A stretch of DNA of 64,000 bases from Campylobacter concisus. Lineage in GTDB: Bacteria > Campylobacterota > Campylobacteria > Campylobacterales > Campylobacteraceae. Under the pieces are notes generated by a model that was not told the origin of the DNA, ran no database searches, and was given only the letters and a program-made list of their open reading frames with translations. Positions 1-8,754 of the stretch are shown piece after piece; the first letter of the stretch is position 1, and every line of letters begins with the position of its first letter. Location: NCBI RefSeq assembly GCF_003048405.1, contig NZ_PIQS01000001.1:124001-188000 (forward strand), read 5' to 3'. The position numbers were made by a program, and so were the translations under genes.

Positions 1-184
1 TCATCGTGTTGTGGTTTAAAAAACTAGTTAGCATCACCACGCACTCGGTATCTTGAGGGATTGGCTTGCGATTTACGCGGTTTTCATTTCTAGCATCCCA
101 GTGTTCTATCTTTTCAGCTCCCAAATCATGTAAAACTGCCTTGATAGGTGTTATCTCATCTGCACCGATAACTAAAACTGACAT
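1..184 (-). CDS. DUF2325 family protein, N-terminal part (runs off left edge)
   Basis: The first 61 codons are visible, beginning MSVLVIGADEITPIKAVL; the rest lies beyond the left edge. The start is the ATG whose complement is at 182-184, preceded by a good GGAGC ribosome binding site. The N-terminus has the form of the small (about 100 residue) DUF2325 proteins of Campylobacter, whose role is unknown; a nucleotide-binding-like fold is sometimes suggested. Upstream lie two Fur-box-like sequences (see 213-271), so iron control is plausible but inferred. Family assignment rests on recall of the N-terminal pattern. Confidence 0.75.
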   Translation of the reverse strand, partial: MSVLVIGADEITPIKAVLHDLGAEKIEHWDARNENRVNRKPIPQDTECVVMLTSFLNHNTM

Positions 185-212
185 AATAAGCTCCTAAAAT
201 TTATTCATTTTC

Positions 213-271
213 TGATAATGATTATAAGGAAGCTTAACTAAAATTTTTCTTAGTTATGATATTTATTATCA
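213..271 (-). promoter_or_regulatory. Two Fur-box-like inverted repeats
   Basis: Positions 213-227 read TGATAATGATTATAA and 257-271 read TGATATTTATTATCA. Both resemble the A+T-rich dyad bound by Fur, and they lie 29-87 bases upstream of the leftward DUF2325 start. The dyads are directly visible; regulator binding is inference. In an A+T-rich genome such matches also occur by chance. Confidence 0.45.
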
Positions 272-316
272 CTTATATGTAGAACTTTGTAACGTTTTAC
301 TCAGATATTTAAACAT

Positions 317-1480
317 CTAAACTCTTTTAATCTTAGATACCGTAAATAAAAATATGATAAGTCCGCTTGCGGCAAAAAAACTACCGACATTGCCGATATT
401 TTGTTCGCCTAAATGAACTATCGTCTGATGCCCTATTAGCGCTCCTGCTCCGATGCCTATGTTATAAATAGCCGAAAATATCGCCATTGCAGCATCAGTT
501 GCATTTGAGGCAAGATTTAGCACTTTTATTTGAAAACTCATATTTACACCAGCTATGCCAAGCCCCCAAACAAAGGCCAAGATTAGCATTAAAACTTCAT
601 TTTTAGCAATAAAATTTAACAAAAGCAAGCAACATAAAATAAGCATGATAGAAATTGCAGAAAATGCATTTGGAATGAGCTTATAAAATTTAGAGAAAAG
701 CAGGCTTGCAACTACACCAGCAACACCAAATATAAGCAAGAATATTGTGATAAATTTTCCATCAAAGCCACTGATATCTTTTGCAAATGGCTCAATGTAG
801 CTATAGGTGCTAAAATGCGCACTTATAATAATTGCAGTTAGTAAAAATACGACCATTAAAAGGCCATTTCTTGCAAGCTCTGGCAAGCTTTTAAGCGAGC
901 CTGAGTTTTTGCTTGGCAAAAGTGGTAAAATTTTATATAGCCAAGCTCCAACACCAACAGCAAAAATTCCGATCAGTCCAAATGTCACACGCCAACCAAG
1001 TGCGTCACCTAAAATTCTTCCAAGTGGCAGACCAAGTATCATCGCTAGCGATGTGCCAAGAGCTAGCAATCCAAGAGCTTGCGAGCTTTTATTTATCGGA
1101 GCTAGTCTAACAGCAAGTGAAGCAGTGATAGCCCAAAAAATAGCATGAGCAATAGCTATCATCAGCCGAGCAATAATTAAAATTTTAAAATTCCAAGCAA
1201 AGGCACAAAGCGTATGAGCTACAACAAATACGATAAAAACTTTTAAAAGAAGAGATCTTCGTTCTAAATTTGCAGTCAAAAGCATAAGCGGTAAAGAGAG
1301 TATAGTGACACTCCACGCATAAATCGTAATGATAAGACCGGTATCAGCCGTGCTCATATCAAAATCTTTTGCAATATCACTTAAAAGTGGCACTGGGACA
1401 AACTCGGTAGTGTTAAATATAAAAGCACAAAAAGCAAGAGCTATAACCCTTAAATAGGCTACCCTATGAACACTTATCAA
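317..1480 (-). CDS. MFS exporter, SotB/sugar-efflux-like
   Basis: A 387-residue, 12-segment major facilitator. The N-terminus (FNTTEFVPVPLLSDIA in segment 1, then a second helix ending in a YAWSVTILSLPLML stretch) is typical of the SotB/AraJ/YdeA branch of proton-driven exporters, which includes sugar, nucleoside and drug efflux proteins. Substrate cannot be told from sequence. It is transcribed leftward, divergent from nifJ, with no obvious operon partner. Codon use is A+T-rich, unlike nifJ next door. The charged loop between helices 6 and 7 contains a short KNSGSLKSLPEL linker. Confidence 0.85.
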   Translation of the reverse strand: MISVHRVAYLRVIALAFCAFIFNTTEFVPVPLLSDIAKDFDMSTADTGLIITIYAWSVTILSLPLMLLTANLERRSLLLKVFIVFVVAHTLCAFAWNFKILIIARLMIAIAHAIFWAITASLAVRLAPINKSSQALGLLALGTSLAMILGLPLGRILGDALGWRVTFGLIGIFAVGVGAWLYKILPLLPSKNSGSLKSLPELARNGLLMVVFLLTAIIISAHFSTYSYIEPFAKDISGFDGKFITIFLLIFGVAGVVASLLFSKFYKLIPNAFSAISIMLILCCLLLLNFIAKNEVLMLILAFVWGLGIAGVNMSFQIKVLNLASNATDAAMAIFSAIYNIGIGAGALIGHQTIVHLGEQNIGNVGSFFAASGLIIFLFTVSKIKRV

Positions 1481-1606
1481 ATTTTATCCTTAATTTTATT
1501 TTTTCATTACGGTAATGGAATTTTGCTTAAAGTTAGTAATTTAAAAGGCAAAATTCTCAGAATTTATTAATGACATAGATTAATAGTAGATTTTGGAAAC
1601 TATCTC

Positions 1607-1612
1607 TATAAT
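1607..1612 (+). promoter_or_regulatory. Likely -10 box for nifJ
   Basis: TATAAT lies 42 bases upstream of the nifJ ATG in an A+T-rich stretch, the usual sigma-70 -10 form in Campylobacter. The nifJ ribosome binding site is AAGGCGGA at about 1643-1650. Confidence 0.45.
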
Positions 1613-1653
1613 AAAAGATTTTTAAAAATCGTAAGAAAATTTAAGGCGGAAAA

Positions 1654-4600
1654 ATGGCTAAAATAATGAAAACTATGGACGGAAACGAGGCTGCGGCGCA
1701 CGCGGCTTATGCATTTACGGAGGTTGCGGGCATCTACCCGATCACTCCTAGCTCGCCGATGGCTGATTACACCGATATGTGGGCGGCTCAGGGCAAGAAA
1801 AATTTATTCGGCATGCCGGTTAAAGTCGTCGAAATGCAAAGCGAGGGCGGAGCTGCGGGCACCGTGCACGGCTCGCTGCAAGTAGGCGCCCTAACTACGA
1901 CATACACGGCTTCTCAAGGTCTACTTCTAAAAATCCCAAATATGTACAAAATCGCAGGCCAGCTGCTGCCGGGCGTCATCCACGTTAGCGCGCGCTCCAT
2001 CGCGGCCCAGGCGCTTTCAATCTTTGGCGATCATCAGGATATTTATGCCTGTCGCCAAACGGGATTTGCAATGCTGGCAAGCGGCTCCGTGCAAGAGGTC
2101 ATGGATATCGCCGGCGTCGCGCATCTAGCGGCGATCAAGGGTCGCGTGCCGTTTTTGCACTTTTTCGACGGATTTCGCACGAGCCACGAAATACAAAAGG
2201 TCGAGGTGCTTGACTACGCGCACTTTGATAGACTTCTTGACCGCGAGGCGCTACAAAAATTTAGAGACGAGGCGCTAAGTCCAGAAAACCCGAAAACTCG
2301 CGGCACGGCTCAAAACGACGACATCTACTTCCAGACGCGCGAGCTAGCTAACCGCTACTACGACGCGGTGCCTGATATCGTGGCCGAGTATCTAAAAGAA
2401 ATTTCAAAAATCACGGGACGCGATTATAAGCCGTTTAATTATTACGGCGATCCGCACGCTACGCGCATCGTAGTTGCGATGGGTTCGGTAACGCAGACGC
2501 TCGAAGAGGTCGTCGATCACCTACGCGCAAAGGACGAAAAAGTAGGCGTGCTAAAGGTACATCTATACCGTCCGTTTAGCCTAAAATACCTCTTTGACGT
2601 GATGCCTGAGACGGTAGAAAAGATCGCCGTACTAGACCGCACCAAAGAGCCTGGAAGCCTCGGCGAGCCGCTATATCTGGACGTCAAGGCTGCGTTTTAC
2701 GGACGCAAAAATCAGCCCGTGATAGTAGGCGGCCGCTACGGTCTGAGCTCAAAAGACGTCGATCCTGCGCAAATGCTGGCGGTTTTTGAGAATTTAAATT
2801 TAATTGAACCCAAAAACGGCTTTACCGTCGGTATCGAGGACGACGTGACCTTCACCTCGCTAAAAGTCGGCGAGAAAATTTCGCTAAGCGACGCAAGCGT
2901 GAAAGAGTGCCTATTTTACGGCCTTGGCGCGGACGGTACCGTGGGAGCCAATAAAAACTCCATCAAAATCATCGGCGATAAAACCGAGCTCTATGCGCAG
3001 GCGTATTTTGCCTACGACAGCAAAAAATCAGGCGGCTATACGCGCTCGCATCTGCGTTTCGGCAAAAACCCTATCCGCTCGACCTACCTCGTCTCAAATC
3101 CTCACTTCGTAGCCTGCTCGGTTGCGGCGTATCTTGAAATTTACGATGTTATAGACGGTATCCGCGAGGGTGGGACATTCCTGCTAAACTCGATCTGGGA
3201 CGCCGAGCAGACGGTCGCTAAACTGCCGAATAAAGTAAAGAAAATTTTAGCCGAGAAAAGAGTAAATTTCTACATCATCAACGCCACCAAGCTAGCTCGC
3301 GAGATCGGGCTAAAAAACCGCACGAATACCATCATGCAGTCGGCGTTTTTTAAGCTTGCGGACATCATCCCGTTTGCCGACGCGCAAAAATACATGAAAG
3401 AGTACGCGCACAAAGCCTACGCCAAAAAAGGCGAAGCGATCGTAGAGATGAACTACAAGGCCATCGACATGGGCGCGGACGGGCTAGTTAAGGTCGAGGT
3501 TGATCCTAGCTGGGCAAATTTGACGGATGAAGCGAACGCGGAGGAAAAATACGTCGGCGACGAATTTATAGAAAAAATCGTTAAGCCTATCAACGCCGCT
3601 AGGGGCGATAGCTTGCCCGTTTCGGCGTTTGTGGGCTTTGAGGACGGACACTTTAAATCAGGCACGACGCAATACGAAAAACGCGGCATCGGCGTGATGG
3701 TGCCGAAGTGGATCGAGGGCAACTGTATCCAGTGTAATCAGTGCGCCTTCGTCTGCCCGCATGCGGTGATCCGCCCGTTTCTCATCGACGAAAACGAGCT
3801 CGCCGCCGCGCCGCAAACCGTGCAAGATCACGTCCTAGACGCCAAAGGCAAAGAGGTAAAAGGGCTAAAATACAAAATCCAAGTAAGCCCGCTTGACTGC
3901 ACGGGCTGCGAGCTGTGCGCTCAAATTTGCCCGAGCAAGGAAAAATCGCTCGTCATGGTGCCGCTAGCCGAGGAGATGGAGCGACACGAGCAGGAAAACG
4001 CTGATTATTTATTTAAAAAAGTAACCTACAAAGACGACCTGATGAGCAAAGATAGCGTCAAGGGCGTGGGATTTGCGCAGCCGCTATTTGAGTTTCACGG
4101 CGCATGCCCGGGATGCGGCGAGACGCCTTATATCGGACTTGTTACGAGACTGTTCGGCGACCGCATGATAGTGGCAAACGCCACCGGATGTAGCTCGATC
4201 TACGGCGGTAGCGCGCCTTCGACGCCTTATACGACGAACAAAGAGGGCAAAGGCGTAGCGTGGGCGAATTCGCTGTTTGAGGATAATGCGGAGTTTGGTA
4301 TGGGCATGAATGTCGCAGTAGAGACGCTGCGCCACCGTATAGAAGACGTAATGCTACGCACCAAAGATACCGCGCCAAACGCCTTAGCCGCGCTATACTC
4401 CGACTGGATCGCGTATAAAAACGACGGCGAGAAGACGACGCAAATAGCTAAAATTTTGACCCCTGTTTTGGAGCAAAATTTAAGCGTTCCCGGTGTAAAA
4501 GAAATTTTAGAACTAAAAAGATATCTCGTCAAAAAATCCCAGTGGATCATCGGCGGCGACGGCTGGGCGTACGACATCGGCTTTGGCGGGCTTGACCACG

Positions 4601-5256
4601 TGCTAGCTAGCGGCGAGAACGTAAACGTGCTCGTGCTAGATACCGAAGTCTACTCAAACACCGGCGGCCAAAGCTCAAAATCAAGCCGCGCTGGCTCGAT
4701 AGCGCAGTTTACCGCTAGCGGCAAGCCGATGCAAAAAAAAGATCTAGGCTACATCGCAATGACCTACGGAAACATCTTCGTCGCGCAGATCAACTCAAAC
4801 GCGAGCCAAGCAAACACGATAAAAGCCATCGCCGCAGCCGAAGCATACGATGGACCTAGCCTCGTGATTGCGTATTCGCCGTGCATCGCGCACGGTATAA
4901 AAGGCGGTATGGCCTACTCCGGCGATCAAGGCGAGCTAGCGACGAAATGCGGCTACTGGCCGACCTACGTCTACGATCCGCGCCTAATCAAAGAGGGCAA
5001 AAATCCGCTCAAAATGACCTCAAAAGAGCCTGATTGGTCGCTTTACGAGGAGTTTTTGCTAAACGAAGTTCGCTACAACTCGCTCAAAAAGACGAATCCG
5101 CAGCACGCAGACGAGCTGTTGGCTAAAAACAAGGCCGACGCGCAAAGACGCTACCGCCAGCTAAAACGCCTAAGTTTGGCTGACTTTAGCGACGAGATCG
5201 AGTCTAGCGCACCTGAGAGCGCCGAGGATACCTCTGCCGGCACCGCAGCCGAGTAA
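1654..5256 (+). CDS. nifJ: Pyruvate:ferredoxin/flavodoxin oxidoreductase
   Basis: A single-chain, 1200-residue PFOR, the full length for the family. It oxidatively decarboxylates pyruvate to acetyl-CoA and passes electrons to flavodoxin or ferredoxin. The N-terminal pyrimidine-binding domain begins DGNEAAAHAAYAF and includes YPITPSSPMADY. Two 4Fe-4S ferredoxin motifs start at C691 (CIQCNQCAFVCP) and C749 (CTGCELCAQICP). The C-terminal thiamine-pyrophosphate domain has ACPGCGETPY near residue 817, GDGWAYDIGFGG near 969 and NTGGQSSKSS. Stand-alone gene, AAGGCGGA ribosome binding site. Its codon use (GCG, CGC, GGC, GTC in quantity) is far richer in G+C than most of the window; see findings. The tail after about residue 1175 is Ser/Ala/Glu-rich. 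Confidence 0.98.
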   Translation: MAKIMKTMDGNEAAAHAAYAFTEVAGIYPITPSSPMADYTDMWAAQGKKNLFGMPVKVVEMQSEGGAAGTVHGSLQVGALTTTYTASQGLLLKIPNMYKIAGQLLPGVIHVSARSIAAQALSIFGDHQDIYACRQTGFAMLASGSVQEVMDIAGVAHLAAIKGRVPFLHFFDGFRTSHEIQKVEVLDYAHFDRLLDREALQKFRDEALSPENPKTRGTAQNDDIYFQTRELANRYYDAVPDIVAEYLKEISKITGRDYKPFNYYGDPHATRIVVAMGSVTQTLEEVVDHLRAKDEKVGVLKVHLYRPFSLKYLFDVMPETVEKIAVLDRTKEPGSLGEPLYLDVKAAFYGRKNQPVIVGGRYGLSSKDVDPAQMLAVFENLNLIEPKNGFTVGIEDDVTFTSLKVGEKISLSDASVKECLFYGLGADGTVGANKNSIKIIGDKTELYAQAYFAYDSKKSGGYTRSHLRFGKNPIRSTYLVSNPHFVACSVAAYLEIYDVIDGIREGGTFLLNSIWDAEQTVAKLPNKVKKILAEKRVNFYIINATKLAREIGLKNRTNTIMQSAFFKLADIIPFADAQKYMKEYAHKAYAKKGEAIVEMNYKAIDMGADGLVKVEVDPSWANLTDEANAEEKYVGDEFIEKIVKPINAARGDSLPVSAFVGFEDGHFKSGTTQYEKRGIGVMVPKWIEGNCIQCNQCAFVCPHAVIRPFLIDENELAAAPQTVQDHVLDAKGKEVKGLKYKIQVSPLDCTGCELCAQICPSKEKSLVMVPLAEEMERHEQENADYLFKKVTYKDDLMSKDSVKGVGFAQPLFEFHGACPGCGETPYIGLVTRLFGDRMIVANATGCSSIYGGSAPSTPYTTNKEGKGVAWANSLFEDNAEFGMGMNVAVETLRHRIEDVMLRTKDTAPNALAALYSDWIAYKNDGEKTTQIAKILTPVLEQNLSVPGVKEILELKRYLVKKSQWIIGGDGWAYDIGFGGLDHVLASGENVNVLVLDTEVYSNTGGQSSKSSRAGSIAQFTASGKPMQKKDLGYIAMTYGNIFVAQINSNASQANTIKAIAAAEAYDGPSLVIAYSPCIAHGIKGGMAYSGDQGELATKCGYWPTYVYDPRLIKEGKNPLKMTSKEPDWSLYEEFLLNEVRYNSLKKTNPQHADELLAKNKADAQRRYRQLKRLSLADFSDEIESSAPESAEDTSAGTAAE

Positions 5257-5266
5257 AGCGCAAATT

Positions 5267-5295
5267 TCTCTCGCTCAAATTTGACGGGCGAGGGA
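5267..5295 (+). terminator. Hairpin after nifJ
   Basis: TCTCTCGCTC (5267-5276) can pair over ten positions, two of them G-U, with GGGCGAGGGA (5286-5295). It lies 10 bases after the nifJ stop. No clear U tract follows, so termination strength is uncertain. Confidence 0.45.
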
Positions 5296-5306
5296 AAATA
5301 TCTGTA

Positions 5307-5336
5307 AATTTAGCCGCTCGTTCGGGCGGTTAAATT
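5307..5336 (+). terminator. Second hairpin between nifJ and the DNA glycosylase gene
   Basis: AATTTAGCCGC (5307-5317) pairs with GCGGTTAAATT (5326-5336) over eleven positions with one G-U. With the preceding hairpin it probably separates the two transcripts. Confidence 0.4.
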
Positions 5337-5390
5337 TGCTTCCAAATTTGAAAATATCAAATTTAACGCGGCAAATTTAAAAGGCGCAAA

Positions 5391-5897
5391 ATGAGCCAAA
5401 CCCATCCTTTTAAACCGATTTTTGATAAAAACTCTAAAATTTTAATCCTCGGCTCCTTCCCTTCCGTGGTTTCTCGCAAGCTCGGATTTTACTACGCAAA
5501 TCCGCAAAATCGCTTTTGGCGGGTGCTGGCTGAGATTTTAAATGCTCCGCTGCCAGGAAGCACGGATGAAAAGATAAATTTCCTACTCGCCAGCCGCATC
5601 GCCATCTACGATGCCGCGATCTCGTGCGAGATAAAGGGCTCGAGCGATGCTAAAATGACCGCCGTTGAGCCTGCAAATTTGGAGCCGATTTTTAGCGGAG
5701 CGTGCATAGCGCAAGTTTACGCAAACGGCGGCAAAGCGCACGAAATCTGCGAAAAATATCTAAAAACTCAAGTTTTAAACGCAACGGGCAAACCGCCCCT
5801 CAAGCTACCCTCGACTAGCTCGGCAAACGCAAATTTTAGCTTTGAAAGGCTCGTGCAAGAGTGGACGGTCGTCGCGGAGGCGCTAAAAGACGGCTAA
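5391..5897 (+). CDS. DNA-deoxyinosine glycosylase (hypoxanthine-DNA glycosylase, UDG superfamily)
   Basis: 168 residues with the family's N-terminal strand and loop ILGSFPSV (residues about 20-27), then the conserved FYYANPQNRFWRVL segment that follows in mismatch-specific uracil glycosylases. This matches the bacterial hypoxanthine-DNA glycosylase group (UDG family 6), which removes deaminated adenine from DNA. The C-terminal substrate-loop region is NATGKPPLKLPSTSSAN, close to the LPSTSPAN form typical of the family. The gene shares the G+C-rich codon style of nifJ and is separated from it by two hairpins. Substrate range is inferred from family only. Confidence 0.88.
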   Translation: MSQTHPFKPIFDKNSKILILGSFPSVVSRKLGFYYANPQNRFWRVLAEILNAPLPGSTDEKINFLLASRIAIYDAAISCEIKGSSDAKMTAVEPANLEPIFSGACIAQVYANGGKAHEICEKYLKTQVLNATGKPPLKLPSTSSANANFSFERLVQEWTVVAEALKDG

Positions 5898-5983
5898 ATT
5901 TTATCTATCTAAATTTAGCTAATTTACTTATCTGTTATCACAAGTGGCAAAATCTAAAATAAAGGTGCCTCCAAAATTTTAAG

Positions 5984-6015
5984 AAGCGAGCAAATTTAAA
6001 AAGGTTTGTTCGCTT
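5984..6015. terminator. Bidirectional terminator hairpin between convergent genes
   Basis: AAGCGAGCAAA (5984-5994) pairs with TTTGTTCGCTT (6005-6015) with one wobble. It lies between the rightward glycosylase gene and the leftward gene ending at 6043, with short T/A-rich flanks on both sides. Confidence 0.55.
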
Positions 6016-6042
6016 TATTGCCAAAAATAGCGGCATAAACCG

Positions 6043-6534
6043 CTAGCTAGGTACTAAAGAATTTCTACGTGCAGTTTTTGTAAGCGAGTAAACAACAAGT
6101 AGCATAATGAAGCTATAGAGCAAGTTTGCACTTTTTTGCATTGATTGCATTATTTCATCGTATTTTAGAGCATTTAGAGCCTTTGCATACGGCTTTTTGG
6201 TTATCTCTTGTTTTTTACTATTAGGGTTGCTATATGCGGTTTCATCGGTATTTTGGGCACATTTGTTTTTGGAGTTGATTAATAGCGTTTTTTCGCACTC
6301 TAACTCTTCTAAAATCATTTTTCTATTTTTGACTATAAAATCTAGTTTGTTGTCTTTTTTGGCGTTAGTAAGATTTGCATCTAGCAGCATATCGTCTAGG
6401 CCGTTTTCATTATATCTTGCGGCGTATTCTTTAAATTTGCTTTGAGCCGCTTGTTCTGACGTAAATACACCTATAAACGGCGCTATCAAAAATGGTTTGC
6501 TCAAAAATATAACTATGCAAATCAAGTAAGTCAA
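6043..6534 (-). CDS. Small two-segment membrane protein of unknown function
   Basis: Not recognised. 163 residues: a hydrophobic N-terminal segment (about residues 2-23, possibly an uncleaved signal anchor), a charged middle of about 105 residues (rich in Lys, Asn, Glu), and a second hydrophobic segment near residues 137-150 before a basic tail. The start is uncertain: the longest frame opens at a TTG without a visible ribosome binding site. It lies 94 bases downstream of the pentapeptide-repeat gene on the same strand and could be co-transcribed with it. A+T-rich codon use, contrasting with the genes on either side of the pair. Confidence 0.55.
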   Translation of the reverse strand: MTYLICIVIFLSKPFLIAPFIGVFTSEQAAQSKFKEYAARYNENGLDDMLLDANLTNAKKDNKLDFIVKNRKMILEELECEKTLLINSKNKCAQNTDETAYSNPNSKKQEITKKPYAKALNALKYDEIMQSMQKSANLLYSFIMLLVVYSLTKTARRNSLVPS

Positions 6535-6628
6535 AATTTTTGCAAGTCTAAACTTGTGTAAATAAAAAAAATATATAGTATAGTACCAGATACAAAAGTA
6601 TAAAATCGATAGTAAAAATAGGATAATA

Positions 6629-8575
6629 TTAGCTTATACCGTAAAAGACGCATATGAGGGTTGCTATCACTGCTACCGCACTTTGTTTAATGTCAAGATT
6701 CATATATACTATTAATCCGGCTATATAACATAGTATTATAGAAAATACTAGCGCTTTGGGATTGGCGATTATCGTTTCCAATAAAAAAATATCAAAAATA
6801 TAAAAACATAGCCCATATGCTGCGATAGTTAAAACCATAAAATTTATAATTCGTAGTAAATTCGTATGATGGTCGCTGATATTTCTATATAATTTTAGCG
6901 TTATCAAATCTAACAAAATCTCGATACGATTTTTATCTTTAGGTGAGCCTTTTGTTTCATCGGCAGGTTTCACTTCTTTACTTTTTTCACTATTTTTATC
7001 CTTTGTGTTTTCAAGGGTAAATTCTAATTCTAGCTCTTTGCAATATAGTTCTAGGCGGTGAAACAAGCTTGCATCTAGCGCATTGCCTTTGTTGTTTAAG
7101 TTGTATTTCATAAGCCTAAAACCATCTCTAAAATCATTTGTTCTTTTTATATTATCGATGCTTTTATCGCATTTGATTTGAGTCTCGATAAGCTCTTTAA
7201 GCTCTTTGTAAGTAAAATCCGTTTTTGCATTTACGAAATTTAAAGCGCCGTTGAAAATAATTGATGAGAAATTAACCGGTTTTTTAAAAGTTACGCTATA
7301 AAAGCAAGCGACTTTTTTAAAATCAGCCTCGTGAAAATCGGCAAAATCCTCAAAAACTCTATTATTAAAATAAGCATTATCGTGAAAAGTTGCATTATTA
7401 AAATCTACATCTTTTCCAAAAGTAAGATTTTTATCCGTCTTGAAGTCTGTTTTACCTTTAATTTCGGTATTTTCAAAGATTGCCGTGCCTTTAAAATCTA
7501 CATTAAAAAACCGTGCTTCATCGGCGAAAATAGCAGAGCTAAAGTCTGCATCTGCCTTAAAAACGGCATTTGTAAAATATGCTTTTTCGTTGAATATCGC
7601 ATTTGAAAAGTCGGCTTTATTTTCAAAATTTGTTTCAGTTAGTATCGCTCTGTTAAATTTAGTTCCGCGAAATTGCGCCTTTCCTTTAAATTTTGCTTTA
7701 TCTAAATTTACTACATCATTAAATTTTGCTTCTGTGAAAATTAAGTTACTTTCAAAACAAGCTTCTTTGAAAAGCATTTCGCAGTTGATTATGCTCCTAT
7801 GAAAACTTAGCTTTTGGTTAAATGTGGCATTGGTAAAATTTATATTTATCCCGTCAAACTGTTTTGCGTATAAATTAAGCTCGCAATAAAATTCGGTGTG
7901 TGAGAAATCTAGAACACTAAATTTCCCTATATCCATAGTAAATTTTTGCTTAAAATGGGCGGCTTCAAATTTTACCTCTCCCAACTCATTTTTTGTATCT
8001 AATTTAAAAGATTTATTAAAGATACTACTTGCAAAGGATATATCTTGTCCAGAGTTTTGAGATATAAAATCACCGTTAAATGTACATGAATGAAAATGTG
8101 CACGACCTTCTACGTAAACTTCTTTTGTAAATTCGCATCCGCTAAACGTGTTGTCTTTAGTGATATTATGTAAAAATACTTCATTTTCAAATTTACAAGA
8201 GCTGATGTTAGGAAGCCTGGAATTTACAATTATTACCTTCCGTTTAATCCCATTTAAATCTTCTATGGGTTTTGGATTATTTACGATATCACAAAATAAA
8301 AGAACAATATTAAATTCGTCACTTTGCAGATATTTTTCTAAATTTACATGGTTGATGGAGTCTGAATTTTGGTCTAAGTAAAAACCTTTAAAAAAGAAAA
8401 AAACTTGTCCATATTGCGTGCATTTTTCAATAAGACAATCTTCACTGTTTTGCCCTGACGCATACAAAGCATCTATATTGCCATTGAGAATCCCAATCTC
8501 CTGAAACCTCTCAAGTTCTTTTTGCTCGATTTCTTCTCTTGGCTCTTGCAAAATTTTATCTATATCTAAACCCAT
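6629..8575 (-). CDS. Pentapeptide-repeat protein with C-terminal membrane domain
   Basis: 648 residues. After a roughly 110-residue N-terminal part, residues about 115-455 carry a long run of degenerate pentapeptide repeats (forms such as ADFSSAIF, VDFNNATF, ADFHEADF), which fold as a right-handed quadrilateral beta-helix. A charged linker (about 455-565, including a Lys/Glu/Ser-rich stretch) leads to three or four hydrophobic segments at about 572-648. Start ATG at 8575 has a GAGGT ribosome binding site. The protein is probably anchored in the inner membrane with the helix on one side. Related pentapeptide proteins mimic DNA or act in effector systems, but nothing here fixes a function. Codon use is A+T-rich and unlike the flanking nifJ and MORN genes. 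Confidence 0.8.
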   Translation of the reverse strand: MGLDIDKILQEPREEIEQKELERFQEIGILNGNIDALYASGQNSEDCLIEKCTQYGQVFFFFKGFYLDQNSDSINHVNLEKYLQSDEFNIVLLFCDIVNNPKPIEDLNGIKRKVIIVNSRLPNISSCKFENEVFLHNITKDNTFSGCEFTKEVYVEGRAHFHSCTFNGDFISQNSGQDISFASSIFNKSFKLDTKNELGEVKFEAAHFKQKFTMDIGKFSVLDFSHTEFYCELNLYAKQFDGININFTNATFNQKLSFHRSIINCEMLFKEACFESNLIFTEAKFNDVVNLDKAKFKGKAQFRGTKFNRAILTETNFENKADFSNAIFNEKAYFTNAVFKADADFSSAIFADEARFFNVDFKGTAIFENTEIKGKTDFKTDKNLTFGKDVDFNNATFHDNAYFNNRVFEDFADFHEADFKKVACFYSVTFKKPVNFSSIIFNGALNFVNAKTDFTYKELKELIETQIKCDKSIDNIKRTNDFRDGFRLMKYNLNNKGNALDASLFHRLELYCKELELEFTLENTKDKNSEKSKEVKPADETKGSPKDKNRIEILLDLITLKLYRNISDHHTNLLRIINFMVLTIAAYGLCFYIFDIFLLETIIANPKALVFSIILCYIAGLIVYMNLDIKQSAVAVIATLICVFYGIS

Positions 8576-8754
8576 TTTTAAACCTCGCTATCATGCACAT
8601 GCTAAAAATTTACGTTATGCGAAATACTATCAAAAACCAACTTGTAAATTAATTATAAATAAATAAAAACAAACAACGGATTTTAGCCTCATCTTCACCT
8701 TAAATTTAGTTTCAAATTTTAAAATTACCAAAATCAAACAAAGCAGGGAAAACC

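Noticed and set aside
4084..4577. Leftward open frames opposite nifJ
   Set aside because: Overlapping frames caused by G+C-rich codons of nifJ; no ribosome binding site or family features.
7331..7802. Rightward frames opposite the pentapeptide-repeat gene
   Set aside because: Repetitive Lys/Ile/Ser chains that mirror the pentapeptide codons; no support for translation.
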